64,000 bases of DNA from Lentilactobacillus sp. SPB1-3 (GCF_026913205.2 NZ_CP168151.1:1-64000); one strand, 5' to 3'. Counted from the first letter of the stretch, positions 9,785 to 18,880 are shown. Notes: generated by a model not told the origin, from the sequence alone. Translations and numbers: made by a program.

Positions 9785-12700
9785 TAATCGTCTTCCTCCT
9801 TCAATCGCTTAAATACTTCGTCCTTTTTGATCGTGATATTTCGATAGTTATTTTCTGGAAGTAATGGATCAAAATTCATAATTGATTTATATGGTGTAAA
9901 TTGCATTGCGGACATGTCAGTCATCTTAACTGGGTTAAGCGAAACATCCCCAGTCAATATCCGTCTACCAGCATCTCTAATTAACTGTTCATTATGTTCC
10001 AAAAATTTATCTAACAATTGAGGCTCAATTAATGAATCACTTCGTTTAGATGGAGTATTATCTTTATTCAACTGTATCGGTAAGAATAATGATTTTCTCT
10101 CACCCTGACTAAATGTTTGATCAATCTCAGTCAACAAATCAGGATCTTTAACTAAGATTCCCTTGAACGCATGATCGATCAGCAACTGCTTTTCTACATC
10201 ACCAGTTACCTTTTGCAAATCATTTTGGCTGAACTTGGAGTCTTTGATATGCAAATATAAAGCTCCAGCAATCTGAGCAATATCATCAGTTGATAGCGAA
10301 TCAAGATTTTGCCGCACGACATCCAGATAAGTTAGTAACTGCATGGATACACCTACGTACGCTTTGGGAATTTCAAATTTTCTATCAGATGACTTGTAAT
10401 CGATAACTGAAAAATACTGCTTCCCATTGATTTCCATTTCATCAATACGATCTATTCGACCACGAACTAGAATATCTTTGCCATCATTCAAGTCATAATG
10501 TAAACCGTCTAAATTTCCCTGTCCTGGTTGGCCGAAAATCAATTCAGTCTTTTTAGGCCGTATCTTAGTACGCTTTTGCTGATCTCTTGTGACTTGAATC
10601 ATCTGTTGGATAGCCTTTTGCAATTGACTGGTAATGTATTTCATTCGATTTGAACTTTGGAGAACAACAAACGAAAAATTATTTGGATCTTCAACTATTT
10701 TTTGTGTCACTTCATTCACCATTTCATGAATGGCTTGGTCATCCAGGCTCTGTAAATCAATCCTTTGTTGTTGAATTAACTTGAGCAATTCATCCAGTGC
10801 TTCATGGAAAAACTGACCAGTAGAGGCAGCAGATAAATCAAATTCATCCCGTTCATGAAGTTTCAATCCATATTGTAAAAAGTACTCATAGGGATTCTTA
10901 TAGAATGATTCTAGTTGAGAGATCGAGATGTTCAATGAATTACCGTAAAGTCCTGTCACGATTTCTGGATGAAGTGGCGTAACAGTATTCTTGTAATTTA
11001 AACTAGCTAGTAAGCGGCCGACTAAAAAGCCAACTTGAGAATCATTTTTTAAAAAGCGCAAAATGTTTTGCCAAACTGGCGAAAGTTGCTCTCCTGCTTG
11101 CGCTGCCACTTGGCTGACCTGCACCAAATGATGAAGCGTACTTTTTTTGGAGCCAATATAACTGGTTGTATGCTCATCATTTCTTGGAATTGCACTAACG
11201 AACTGTTCTTTCACATCAAAGTGTTTAGCGATTCGACTAACATATGGTGATATCTTGATATTTTCATCAGCAGTTTGGTCATTAGCATAAGTAAAGATAA
11301 GCCGTTCACTCGGTGTTAAATAAGCTAAATAGTTTAAAAATGGCTCAAATGCCATCTGCATCTCAGCGGGGTCGCTAATAAACTTTTCGTCAGGCAAAAT
11401 GTTTTGCAATTGGTTAACATCATCGTCACCAAAAAGATTATCGCTATCAGAAACTGCCGGCATATTATCGTCAGTTGCACCCATGATAAACGTAACTTTT
11501 CGGTTACTACTTTGAACCATACCCGATTCAGAAACCGTCACTTGGTCAAGGGTACTAGGAACCATTGAATACTCTGAGCCTTCAAATCCTGAATAAATTA
11601 AATTCCAGAATTCCTCCGAATCAAATTTCTTGTCTCCCAAAATTGATACATATTCATCTAATAACGAACACAAAGTTCGATAGACCTGATCGATTTCATC
11701 ACTAGTATTGACGTCGCCTTCATCTAGTGCCGCATCTCGCCACTGTTGTAATCTATCAACAACGCCACTGGATACTAAAAAGTTGAATAAAATCGTAGCA
11801 GCTTCTTGGTTAGTTTGTGCGTTGTAAAGTTTCTTGAAAAAAGGAGGTAATGTATCTTTAATTAAATTTCGAATTAAATTAATCTTTCGGGTGATCTCTA
11901 AATCTTTATCGCTCAAGACTTGTTGCACATCGTCATCATTGATCCACTTATATTGCCAATCTTCTGCTTGTAACCAACGATAATCTTCGTAACCATTCTT
12001 TAAGACTAGGTTTTCAGTTAAAGAAACCGCATCGCGATATTCATCAATATCCATCGGCTGGCCATTAACTTCAGGTAATACCAATTCCGACTTTAAAAAA
12101 CGCATAACATCATCATAACGATAATTGCGCTTTCGATTAGGTTTATAAATATCAAATAATGAAGATAATAAATCGACCAACGCGTGATCACTCATTGCTC
12201 TTTGAATATCTTCAAAATATGGAATCTCCAAATTATCAAACACCGGTTGTAAAATATTGTGGTAACTACCTAAGTTTCTTGCTAATACTAAAAAATCTGA
12301 ATAACGGTATTTGCCACTAGCAACCATTTGCCGAATTCTGGTACCCACTTGATCCAGCTCGGAATAATGATTTTCAGTGCGAACAATCTGAATACTATCT
12401 GAATCATCCAATTGTGAGTTATCAATGGGTCTCATAGACGATGATTCGATCCAATAATCTTCCAATTTTTTTATATCAACTGATACCCGCTGGTTGTCAG
12501 CAGTTATCACTGGCAAATACGCAATCTTATTTTCACTGGCAAACTTGTACAATTGGTTGAATACCCGGCCGGGAACATAGAAAAAATTCATTGCATCTGG
12601 CTTTTCAACTGGGTAAGGTTTATCTACATTCAGGGCTACTAATGTTGATTGACCCTTCTTTATCAAAGTTTCAACTAACCGGAGCTCCTGAGCAGTAAAC

Positions 12701-13338
12701 CTAGAAAATCCCTGAATGTAAAAATGATAGTGTGAAATATCGTTTTGAGGATCATTTAAAAAATCACTTAATAAATTTAAACCATTATGACTGTCGAAAA
12801 AATTTTCTTCGACGATTCGTTGAAATTCTGTGTAAATAATCGCAAAATCTTGTAATTTATCTTGTAAATCATTTGGTAGTTTAGCGGATTGAGTTTCTTG
12901 TATCTGAATCAGATCAGTTGGCAATACATTACCTGACTGAAATTCAGTGACTTGCTTAGCAAGTTGATCTAAGAATCCCGGTTGATGAACTTCTTGATTA
13001 AACAAAACTAATTTATTTTCATTATCTGTGATGATTTGATACAGGAGCATATTAATGCCGGCTGGACTTAACCGTTGCTTTTGATATTCCGGTGTGTTCC
13101 TCATAAAAAACCATGCTAAACGAGAAAACGATAACACTTGAACGTTACTTTCTGCGGCCAATCTATCAGAATCACTTAGTCCGGATATGACCCGAACTTC
13201 TGATTCAAACTTGATATGGTTAGGAACCAAATAAAAAAATTGATCCTCAGGATTTTTGTCCTGAGTTTGTTTTATTAATTTAATAACTTCATCTACACTA
13301 TCCTGGCTGGCAGTGTTTAAAAGAAACTGTAATGACAT
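9784..13338 (-). CDS. addB: ATP-dependent nuclease subunit B (AddB/RexB)
   Basis: 1184 aa, partner of AddA. The N-terminal helicase-like region lacks a Walker A site, and the C-terminal nuclease motif VIDYKSSDRKF is present. The protein has essentially no C-terminal cysteines, so it cannot carry the four-Cys iron-sulfur cluster of Bacillus AddB; this is the RexB form known from lactic acid bacteria. I prefer ATG 13338 over the GTG three codons earlier because GAGGAG lies eight bases upstream of the ATG but almost abuts the GTG. It is the first gene of the addB-addA transcript. Confidence 0.95.
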   Translation of the reverse strand: MSLQFLLNTASQDSVDEVIKLIKQTQDKNPEDQFFYLVPNHIKFESEVRVISGLSDSDRLAAESNVQVLSFSRLAWFFMRNTPEYQKQRLSPAGINMLLYQIITDNENKLVLFNQEVHQPGFLDQLAKQVTEFQSGNVLPTDLIQIQETQSAKLPNDLQDKLQDFAIIYTEFQRIVEENFFDSHNGLNLLSDFLNDPQNDISHYHFYIQGFSRFTAQELRLVETLIKKGQSTLVALNVDKPYPVEKPDAMNFFYVPGRVFNQLYKFASENKIAYLPVITADNQRVSVDIKKLEDYWIESSSMRPIDNSQLDDSDSIQIVRTENHYSELDQVGTRIRQMVASGKYRYSDFLVLARNLGSYHNILQPVFDNLEIPYFEDIQRAMSDHALVDLLSSLFDIYKPNRKRNYRYDDVMRFLKSELVLPEVNGQPMDIDEYRDAVSLTENLVLKNGYEDYRWLQAEDWQYKWINDDDVQQVLSDKDLEITRKINLIRNLIKDTLPPFFKKLYNAQTNQEAATILFNFLVSSGVVDRLQQWRDAALDEGDVNTSDEIDQVYRTLCSLLDEYVSILGDKKFDSEEFWNLIYSGFEGSEYSMVPSTLDQVTVSESGMVQSSNRKVTFIMGATDDNMPAVSDSDNLFGDDDVNQLQNILPDEKFISDPAEMQMAFEPFLNYLAYLTPSERLIFTYANDQTADENIKISPYVSRIAKHFDVKEQFVSAIPRNDEHTTSYIGSKKSTLHHLVQVSQVAAQAGEQLSPVWQNILRFLKNDSQVGFLVGRLLASLNYKNTVTPLHPEIVTGLYGNSLNISISQLESFYKNPYEYFLQYGLKLHERDEFDLSAASTGQFFHEALDELLKLIQQQRIDLQSLDDQAIHEMVNEVTQKIVEDPNNFSFVVLQSSNRMKYITSQLQKAIQQMIQVTRDQQKRTKIRPKKTELIFGQPGQGNLDGLHYDLNDGKDILVRGRIDRIDEMEINGKQYFSVIDYKSSDRKFEIPKAYVGVSMQLLTYLDVVRQNLDSLSTDDIAQIAGALYLHIKDSKFSQNDLQKVTGDVEKQLLIDHAFKGILVKDPDLLTEIDQTFSQGERKSLFLPIQLNKDNTPSKRSDSLIEPQLLDKFLEHNEQLIRDAGRRILTGDVSLNPVKMTDMSAMQFTPYKSIMNFDPLLPENNYRNITIKKDEVFKRLKEEDD

Positions 13339-13426
13339 TCGTTTCACTCCTCAATTATGGTTTTAATCTTAACACACAAGAATATTTAAAATTTTTAACG
13401 GCATAAGATAATTTAAGGGCTTTTTA

Positions 13427-13454
13427 TTGAAGAATATTTAAAATAGGTTATTAT
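13427..13454 (+). promoter_or_regulatory. candidate promoter of the 13.5 kb RNA
   Basis: TTGAAG at 13427-13432 and TATTAT at 13449-13454, spacer 16, just before the structured region. No CDS lies downstream on this strand for over 1 kb. Confidence 0.4.
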
Positions 13455-13455
13455 T

Positions 13456-13706
13456 GAATCGTGGATGTCTAATGCACCCATATATTTATGTAAGATGAAA
13501 GCTTTATGCTTGCATTGATCTTGTTTGAAACTGCCAGCTTTCGACGCTCTACTTGAAGCCGGAATTTTTTATGATCTACCCCCAATATATCTAAAATTAG
13601 ACTAGCAGTTTCTACTCCTAAATACGCCTGGGCAACCAGGCGGTACATAAAATTACTAAATTTATATTATGATTCCTCAGATGCTTTTATCTGAGGGATT
13701 TTTTAT
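13456..13706 (+). ncRNA. candidate free-standing structured RNA (6S-like?)
   Basis: No open frame lies between addB and the 116-aa gene, yet nested complementary helices are visible. GAATCGT (13456-13462) pairs with ATGATTC (13669-13675), TTTATGT (13485-13491) with ACATAAA (13645-13651), and GAAACTGC (13527-13534) with GCAGTTTC (13605-13612). A perfect 6-bp hairpin with a GCAA tetraloop lies at 13626-13641. A terminator follows at once. The rod-like layout and size recall 6S RNA, but I cannot confirm the family; RNase P, tmRNA and SRP signatures are absent. Confidence 0.45.
13675..13704 (+). terminator. terminator of the candidate RNA
   Basis: CCTCAGAT / ATCTGAGG hairpin with a six-base loop, then GATTTTTT. 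Only the plus orientation has a T run. Confidence 0.75.
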
Positions 13707-13798
13707 TTATTTAAATACCATGAGTCAAGCAGTCAATAGATTAATAAATAAATTAAACAGTGACACTAATTAAATCCGTTAAATTATCGATATTAATT

Positions 13799-13841
13799 TA
13801 AAAATGAGGATTCAGCCCTTACACTGAACCCTCATTTTTTA
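13799..13841 (-). terminator. terminator of the 116-aa/189-aa gene pair
   Basis: AAAAATGAGG...TTCAG and CTGAA..CCTCATTTTT arms, overlapping the stop codon region of the minus-strand gene. Confidence 0.75.
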
Positions 13842-14189
13842 TAGTTTATTTTCTTCAATGACTAACTGCGTATAATGCTCTAAATCATCAATCAGTTCGT
13901 CTCGTTCATCGGACTCATCATCCATCATGTCATGAAGATCTTGTTGGGCCACTGCCCAATGAATCAAGTTATCCGTAATTGGTAAAATATCACGCAAAAT
14001 TTTGAACTCAAAATTATCGCCATTTTCAGCTTGCATATTCACATAATTTTGATAATCCGTGATAATTGCTGTAGTTGCTCCAGATACTTTGGCTGTGGCT
14101 TCAATAATCACAAAGTGTGATATCCGGTTAGCCTCAAACAACTGTTGTCGAAGCTCTTCGATTCTATCTGGTTCTAAGTTAATCGCCAC
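13839..14189 (-). CDS. unrecognised 116-aa acidic protein
   Basis: Acidic, helix-rich protein without a membrane segment, signal or motif I recognise; the C-terminal third is rich in Asp and Glu (MMDDESDERDELIDDLE). The start is GTG at 14189, which overlaps the TAG of the upstream Rossmann-protein gene (TAGTG), with AGGGGG upstream. The overlap implies co-translation with that gene and a shared physiological role, but no function can be assigned. Confidence 0.65.
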   Translation of the reverse strand: MAINLEPDRIEELRQQLFEANRISHFVIIEATAKVSGATTAIITDYQNYVNMQAENGDNFEFKILRDILPITDNLIHWAVAQQDLHDMMDDESDERDELIDDLEHYTQLVIEENKL

Positions 14190-14758
14190 TATCGATTACC
14201 CCCTGCTTTAGTATTAACGACACCAATTGATTTATTGATGTGTTCGTGTGTTGTAATGGTCCGATAAATCAATTCAGCCAGGCTGGCATAACTTAAAGTA
14301 TCGTTTGGCATTGGTTGACCTTCATCAAATAACTCAACTTCGTTATTTGATCCATCAACCAAACGGCCTGCCCTAATAATTGTGTATGGCATTTCAGCTT
14401 CATCAACGATTTTGGCAGCATACCGCTGTTGCTTAATAAATTCCTTAACATCAGAAACACCGAGATATTCTCTACCACCGATCACCTCATCGTCGATGCC
14501 TGAGTACGTCACCATTACAAAATGATTCAATTGGATTCCAGCATCAAATATCGCGTCAAATAAATGATCGAAATATATGTCGCTATCTAAAGGCCCTAAT
14601 ACCGTAATAACTACTGATGTATCGACAAGCGCTGCTTGATAGTCAGCATCACTATTTAAATCACCATTAAATTGCTGAACATTGAAATCAGAAACTAGTT
14701 GTTTACTGATAATATCAGTTACATTATCATTTTGACTTATGATGAGTACTTTTTCCAT
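14189..14758 (-). CDS. NAD(P)-binding SDR-like protein
   Basis: 189-aa atypical short-chain dehydrogenase/NmrA-like Rossmann protein. The sequence alternates strands and helices (KVLIISQNDNVTDII at the start, VVITVLGPL near 50, YTIIRAGRLVDG near 125). The glycine-rich loop is degenerate: the usual GxxGxxG is replaced by SQNDNV, so cofactor binding is uncertain. The C-terminus resembles the YTIIRPGxL element of the SDR-a5 group. It shares an operon with the 116-aa gene and is divergent from an aldo/keto reductase. Confidence 0.7.
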   Translation of the reverse strand: MEKVLIISQNDNVTDIISKQLVSDFNVQQFNGDLNSDADYQAALVDTSVVITVLGPLDSDIYFDHLFDAIFDAGIQLNHFVMVTYSGIDDEVIGGREYLGVSDVKEFIKQQRYAAKIVDEAEMPYTIIRAGRLVDGSNNEVELFDEGQPMPNDTLSYASLAELIYRTITTHEHINKSIGVVNTKAGGNR

Positions 14759-14845
14759 CTTTTCTCCTCAATCTTTGGACTTTTTAAGTTATTTGGCATA
14801 CATTTGTTGTATAAATACGATTTTAATTGGCAAGGAGGATTCACA

Positions 14846-15799
14846 ATGCTTGATGATGTGAAAATTGGTAAATCAAATGTTGAAACCACTCCCTTAGGAT
14901 TAGGAACCAACGCCGTGGGCGGACATAACTTATTCCCTAATCTTGATGAACAGGCTGGGATCGATTCTGTTAAAAGTGCTTTAGATAGCGGTATCAAGCT
15001 TTTAGATACAGCATTCATTTACGGATTAGGACGTTCAGAAGAACTAATTGGACAAGTGATTCAAAACTATAAACGTTCAGAAATCACTATTGCAACTAAG
15101 GGTGCCCAAGTTGTTAAAGACGGTAATGTAACGATCTCTAACGATCCTGAATTTCTAAAGCAATGCGTATATGATAGTTTGAAACGACTACAAACTGACT
15201 ACATCGATATATTTTACATTCATTTTCCTGATGATAACACCCCAAAAGATGAAGCAGTGGCTGCGTTAAATGAGTTAAAACAAGCAGGAATAATCAAAGC
15301 AATTGGAGTTTCGAATTTTTCTCTCGACCAAATTAAAGAAGCCAATAAAAATGGCCAAGTCGACGTTGTCGAAGACCAATACAGCCTTGTGCACCGAGAT
15401 GCTGAAAAAGAACTTTTCCCATACTTAAGGGATAATGATATCTCATTTGTTCCTTACTTCCCATTGGCATCTGGACTATTAACTGGTAAATATAACCAAA
15501 ATAATGATGCTCTTGATTTCGCGGAAGGCGACATTCGGGCCACAGACCCCAACTTCAAGGGACAACGATTTGCTGCCATCAAAGATTCAATCAATAGTTT
15601 ACAACCGATCGCTGATAACCACGATGCAACTATTTCACAAATCGTTCTTGCATGGTATATCAAGAATCCAGATATTTCAGTCGTTATTCCAGGAGCTAAA
15701 CGTCCGGAACAGGTCCGTAGCAACGCTAAGTCCCTTACTGTTCACCTGTCTAACGAAGAATATAACATGATTGATAACGCATTTAAAAGCTTTAATTAA
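14846..15799 (+). CDS. aldo/keto reductase
   Basis: 317-aa NADPH-dependent reductase of the AKR superfamily. Catalytic elements are visible: Asp and Tyr in LLDTAFIYGLGRSEELIG, Lys in TIATKGAQ and His in DIFYIHFPDD. The C-terminal cofactor segment is VVIPGAKRPEQVRSNA. The substrate is unknown. ATG 14846 is chosen because GGAGG sits eight bases upstream; the in-frame extension to 14699 would overlap the divergent gene and looks non-coding. It is monocistronic with its own terminator. Confidence 0.9.
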   Translation: MLDDVKIGKSNVETTPLGLGTNAVGGHNLFPNLDEQAGIDSVKSALDSGIKLLDTAFIYGLGRSEELIGQVIQNYKRSEITIATKGAQVVKDGNVTISNDPEFLKQCVYDSLKRLQTDYIDIFYIHFPDDNTPKDEAVAALNELKQAGIIKAIGVSNFSLDQIKEANKNGQVDVVEDQYSLVHRDAEKELFPYLRDNDISFVPYFPLASGLLTGKYNQNNDALDFAEGDIRATDPNFKGQRFAAIKDSINSLQPIADNHDATISQIVLAWYIKNPDISVVIPGAKRPEQVRSNAKSLTVHLSNEEYNMIDNAFKSFN

Positions 15800-15818
15800 C
15801 TCTCTGATTTAATAACTT

Positions 15819-15846
15819 GCCACCGCATTTTGCGGTGGCTTTTTTA
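15819..15846 (+). terminator. terminator after aldo/keto reductase
   Basis: GCCACCGC / GCGGTGGC hairpin with an ATTTT loop and T run. Confidence 0.9.
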
Positions 15847-15949
15847 TTTCCGCTTAAATCAATACGATTTTTCACATTATATATATTATAATTCGGTATT
15901 GAACGAACTTTAGGAAAATGATAGGATATATATGTTCTTATTTTAGCAA

Positions 15950-15962
15950 TTATCCGAACTAT
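15950..15962 (+). promoter_or_regulatory. candidate PurBox upstream of the purine permease
   Basis: TTATCCGAACTAT matches the PurR box consensus AWWWCCGAACWWT at all but one position. A weaker inverted partner (ATTCGG) lies near 15890. It is only a candidate; the spacing to the promoter is unclear. Confidence 0.3.
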
Positions 15963-15982
15963 ATCAAAAGGAGCTGTCTTTA

Positions 15983-17287
15983 TTGTCATCAATTAGCAAG
16001 TTCTTCGATTTTGAAAACCGCAATACTAATTTCAGAACCGAAACTTTAGCCGGAATTACTACCTTTGTATCAATGGTATATATTTTATTCGTAAATCCAA
16101 ATATACTGGGAGCATCTGGTATAGATAAGGGGGCTGTCTTTACGGCGACTGCCCTAGCATCTGCCTTTGGTTGTTTCGTAATGGGAGTTCTAGCTAACTA
16201 TCCAATCGCTATTTCTGCCAGTCTTGGTCAAAATGCTTTCTTTGCATATTCTGTCTGTATTGGAATGAAAGTTCCATGGGAAACTGCCTTGGCTGGAGTT
16301 TTCGCCGCATCATTAATTTTCGTAATTTTAACTGCAACTAAAGTTAGAGAACGGATCATCGATGCAATTCCTGCTGATCTAAAATCAGCCATCGGTGGCG
16401 GAGTTGGTCTCTTTATCGCCCTGATTGGTTTATCAGAAGGTGGCATCGTGACTGCTCAAAAAGATGCGATTATTGGTCTTGGTAATTTATCTGGAACAAC
16501 TTGGATCACTATTTTCGGATTGATCGTCACACTTATTTTAATGAGTATGCAAGTTCCTGGAGCAATTTTTATTGGTATCATTTTAAGTTCAGTGCTAGGT
16601 TTAGGTACTGGAATGATTCCTATGCCCCACGAAATCGTCTCAGCTATGCCAAGTCTTAAACCAACTTTTGGAGTTGCAATCACACATATTGGTGATATTA
16701 ATACTGTTCAATTATTTGTCGTGGTACTAACTTTCTTATTAGTTACATTCTTCGATACCGCTGGAACCCTAGTTGGTCTTGCTGACCAAGCCGGTTTCAT
16801 TAAAAACAACAAAATTCCGAACGTTGGTAAGGCCCTGGCAGCTGATTCTTCAACGATGTTAGTTGGTTCAGTTTTAGGAACCTCACCTATGGGAGCCTTT
16901 GTTGAATCATCCGCTGGAATCGCTATTGGTGGTCGAACAGGATTTACAACAATCGTCGTCGGAATATTGTTCATTCTGGGCGCATTCTTTTCACCAATGT
17001 TAGGTGTGATTACCAGTCAAGTTACGGCTCCTGCCTTGATTATTGTCGGAGTCTTAATGGCCCAATCCCTTAAAAATGTTCACTGGGAAAAGTTTGAAAT
17101 TGCCGCTCCTGCCTTTCTAATTATGGTTGGAATGCCATTTACTTACAGTATTGCAGATGGAATTGCCCTTGGATTCATTACTTATCCCCTCACAATGATC
17201 GCTGCTAAGCGTGGTAAAGAAGTTAACGCGATGATGTACGTTTTAGCCGTCGTCTTTGTTATCTTCCTTTGGATTCTAGAATCCTAA
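15983..17287 (+). CDS. NCS2 family purine (guanine/hypoxanthine-type) permease
   Basis: 434-aa polytopic protein of the AzgA-like branch of NCS2 permeases. Diagnostic stretches are the N-terminal ETLAGITTFVSMVYILFVNP, SLGQNAFFAYSV near residue 80, and FDTAGTLVGLADQAG near 260. It probably takes up guanine, hypoxanthine or adenine by proton symport. The start is TTG at 15983 with AAAGGAG nine bases upstream. A candidate PurBox lies upstream and a QueT-type transporter directly downstream with no terminator between, so the two may be cotranscribed. Confidence 0.9.
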   Translation: MSSISKFFDFENRNTNFRTETLAGITTFVSMVYILFVNPNILGASGIDKGAVFTATALASAFGCFVMGVLANYPIAISASLGQNAFFAYSVCIGMKVPWETALAGVFAASLIFVILTATKVRERIIDAIPADLKSAIGGGVGLFIALIGLSEGGIVTAQKDAIIGLGNLSGTTWITIFGLIVTLILMSMQVPGAIFIGIILSSVLGLGTGMIPMPHEIVSAMPSLKPTFGVAITHIGDINTVQLFVVVLTFLLVTFFDTAGTLVGLADQAGFIKNNKIPNVGKALAADSSTMLVGSVLGTSPMGAFVESSAGIAIGGRTGFTTIVVGILFILGAFFSPMLGVITSQVTAPALIIVGVLMAQSLKNVHWEKFEIAAPAFLIMVGMPFTYSIADGIALGFITYPLTMIAAKRGKEVNAMMYVLAVVFVIFLWILES

Positions 17288-17290
17288 AGT

Positions 17291-17372
17291 GCTAGTCGCT
17301 TTGACCAGGGAATTGTTTTAGGGTAAAGTTAATTGGTTAGTAAAACTAATAACTGAATAACAAAGGAAGGAA
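17291..17372 (+). promoter_or_regulatory. possible preQ1-II-like leader of the QueT gene
   Basis: The 92 bases before the gene contain the imperfect hairpin CTAGTC-GCTTT-GACCAG (17292-17308). Its loop region CTTTG can pair with CAAAG in the SD (CAAAGGAAGG). This resembles the preQ1-II layout, where a hairpin-loop pseudoknot masks the SD of queT genes, but the conserved nucleotides match poorly. Confidence 0.22.
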
Positions 17373-17379
17373 TTTAGTA

Positions 17380-17901
17380 ATGAATTCTAAGATCAATTTT
17401 TTCGGCATCGACAGCTTAGTCGACATAGTCAAAGCTGCCGTTGTCGCTGCACTCTATATCGTGTTAACCACGACTGTCTTTGCAGCCTTTAGTTTTGGCC
17501 CAATTCAATTCCGTTTTGCCGAAGGATTAAATAATTTAGTGCCATTCAATAAGCGCTATATTGTTGCCATCACTCTTGGATGCTTCATTTCCAATATGAT
17601 GTCGTCCTTAGGTCCCGTCGACATGATCTTCGGAACATTCGAAACATTCATTGCCTTAGTAACGATTTACTTTGTTACTAGAAAAATGCACAGTCTACCA
17701 TTGAAGTTAGTTACTTCAGTACTGATTGGAACATTTTATATGTTCATCATTGCATTTGAAATCGCCTTTTTTGGTAACAGCGCTTTTTGGCCTACCTTCT
17801 GGAGTTCATATTTAACTACTGGAATTGGTGAGTTTGTCACAATGGGTATTGGTGCCGTCATTCTATACTTTGTAAATATGTCAATTGATTTAAGTAAATA
17901 A
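17380..17901 (+). CDS. queT: QueT-family transporter (queuosine precursor uptake)
   Basis: 173-aa membrane protein with about five or six hydrophobic segments and the QueT hallmark FSFGPIQFRFAEGLNNLVPF at residues 46-65, then GCFISNMMSSLGPVDMIFGTF. QueT proteins are ECF-type S-components thought to import preQ1 or related queuosine precursors. The ATG has AAAGGAAGGAA upstream. It lies 92 bases after the purine permease on the same strand, so the two may form one base-salvage transcript. The substrate is inferred from the family. Confidence 0.85.
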   Translation: MNSKINFFGIDSLVDIVKAAVVAALYIVLTTTVFAAFSFGPIQFRFAEGLNNLVPFNKRYIVAITLGCFISNMMSSLGPVDMIFGTFETFIALVTIYFVTRKMHSLPLKLVTSVLIGTFYMFIIAFEIAFFGNSAFWPTFWSSYLTTGIGEFVTMGIGAVILYFVNMSIDLSK

Positions 17902-17902
17902 C

Positions 17903-17937
17903 AAAAAGCAGAACCGTTTAAACGGTTCTGCTTTTTT
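17903..17937. terminator. bidirectional terminator
   Basis: Long perfect palindrome AAAAAGCAGAACCGTTT / AAACGGTTCTGCTTTTT, shared by queT and the converging BacA-like gene. Confidence 0.9.
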
Positions 17938-18529
17938 AGTCTTGATTTGCTATCCGGTACAAACACCAGATCATTGTCGGCCGGAATTCAGAAATAATTT
18001 CATCATGACGGTCGCTGCAATCTTTTTCGTATATATCTTTACTAACGATTGAAAATTCATACGTATTTGATTGAAACTTGTGCAACGCTTCAGCTTTACT
18101 GTCAACGAATTCTAAGCTTAACTTGCGACCTTTTTCCAAACTATATTCTTTGATCAATTCCTTAGTTGATGGATGAATAATGGCCTTGCCATTCTTTTCA
18201 TCAGGATTTCTAATCAACATCAACGGCATAATTGGTAATTTGAACACACTGATAATTTTAAGTTGTCCTGAATATTTTAAATTGTTGTCGGCCCAGTTGC
18301 CATTGGATTGTGCACTCCGATATGCTACTGGAACTAAGAACAGATCCCCTTGTTCTTCATGAAGGTGCTGATAAATGTCGTCGAGTGAACTATGTAACAC
18401 CACCTCTGTTTCTTCCATATCTAGATACATTTCCCGTAAATACATCACTGCCTTGTAACTATCTGTAGACTTCGGTCCCAACGTATGTAATTTCACAGTT
18501 TCATCCCCCAGGTTATCATTGCTACTCAT
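17936..18529 (-). CDS. BacA/prephenate dehydratase-like protein
   Basis: 197 aa. The pattern follows prephenate-dehydratase-fold proteins and most closely the bacilysin enzyme BacA: LHTLGPKSTDSYKAV at residues 14-28, DLFLVPVAYRS near 63, LKIISVFKLPIMPLMLIRNP, KAIIHPSTKELIK near 116, then a FSIVSKD element. BacA itself decarboxylates prephenate; whether this protein has any activity is unknown. No other bacilysin genes are nearby. ATG 18529 (AGGA five bases upstream) is preferred to the TTG one codon earlier. A long structured leader lies upstream. Confidence 0.65.
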   Translation of the reverse strand: MSSNDNLGDETVKLHTLGPKSTDSYKAVMYLREMYLDMEETEVVLHSSLDDIYQHLHEEQGDLFLVPVAYRSAQSNGNWADNNLKYSGQLKIISVFKLPIMPLMLIRNPDEKNGKAIIHPSTKELIKEYSLEKGRKLSLEFVDSKAEALHKFQSNTYEFSIVSKDIYEKDCSDRHDEIISEFRPTMIWCLYRIANQD

Positions 18530-18664
18530 CAAAATCCTAGACGCAATCTAATTTGATATTGTCCATATAATTAAATTAAAATTAGAATATAATAAGAATA
18601 ATATTAATGTTAATGATTAAATAAAGCAACTTAATTCTCCAAAGGGATGTGTGATGGCAATGAC

Positions 18665-18880
18665 AAACAAAAAGCCCTCGTCTCACGACGAGGACCACAA
18701 ACTTTGAAATTTACTTGAAACAAAAGGTTAGGACTAATCATTGACCCAATTAGGTCTTCTAACAGGCATTCTTCTGTTTGCTTCAGCAAGCTACTCGGAT
18801 CTGAGCACGTTGACTCAGTGACTTCACCAATAGAAATGCATCCCTCACTTGCAAAACAGGTGATCAGTCATTTACCTTTC
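18665..18880 (-). ncRNA. structured leader or small RNA between cls and the BacA-like gene
   Basis: On the minus strand a promoter is followed by nested helices: AAAGGT (18879-18874) with ACCTTT (18728-18723), GACTGATCA (18869-18861) with TGATTAGTC (18740-18732), and an internal CTGAG/CTCAG hairpin. A strong CCTCGTC-GTGA-GACGAGG terminator follows at 18693-18676 with a T run. It can be a riboswitch or attenuator for the downstream BacA-like gene (start 130 bases further) or an independent small RNA. No T-box motif is present and I do not recognise the family. A six-codon ORF MHFYW lies inside at 18841-18824. Confidence 0.5.
18676..18693 (-). terminator. terminator of the 18.8 kb RNA
   Basis: Seven-base-pair GC-rich hairpin with a GTGA loop followed by GGGCTTTTTG on the minus strand. 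Confidence 0.8.

Noticed and set aside
15847-15982. purine riboswitch before the NCS2 permease
   Set aside because: The conserved purine-aptamer loop sequences and P1 closing pattern are absent; only a PurBox-like string is present.
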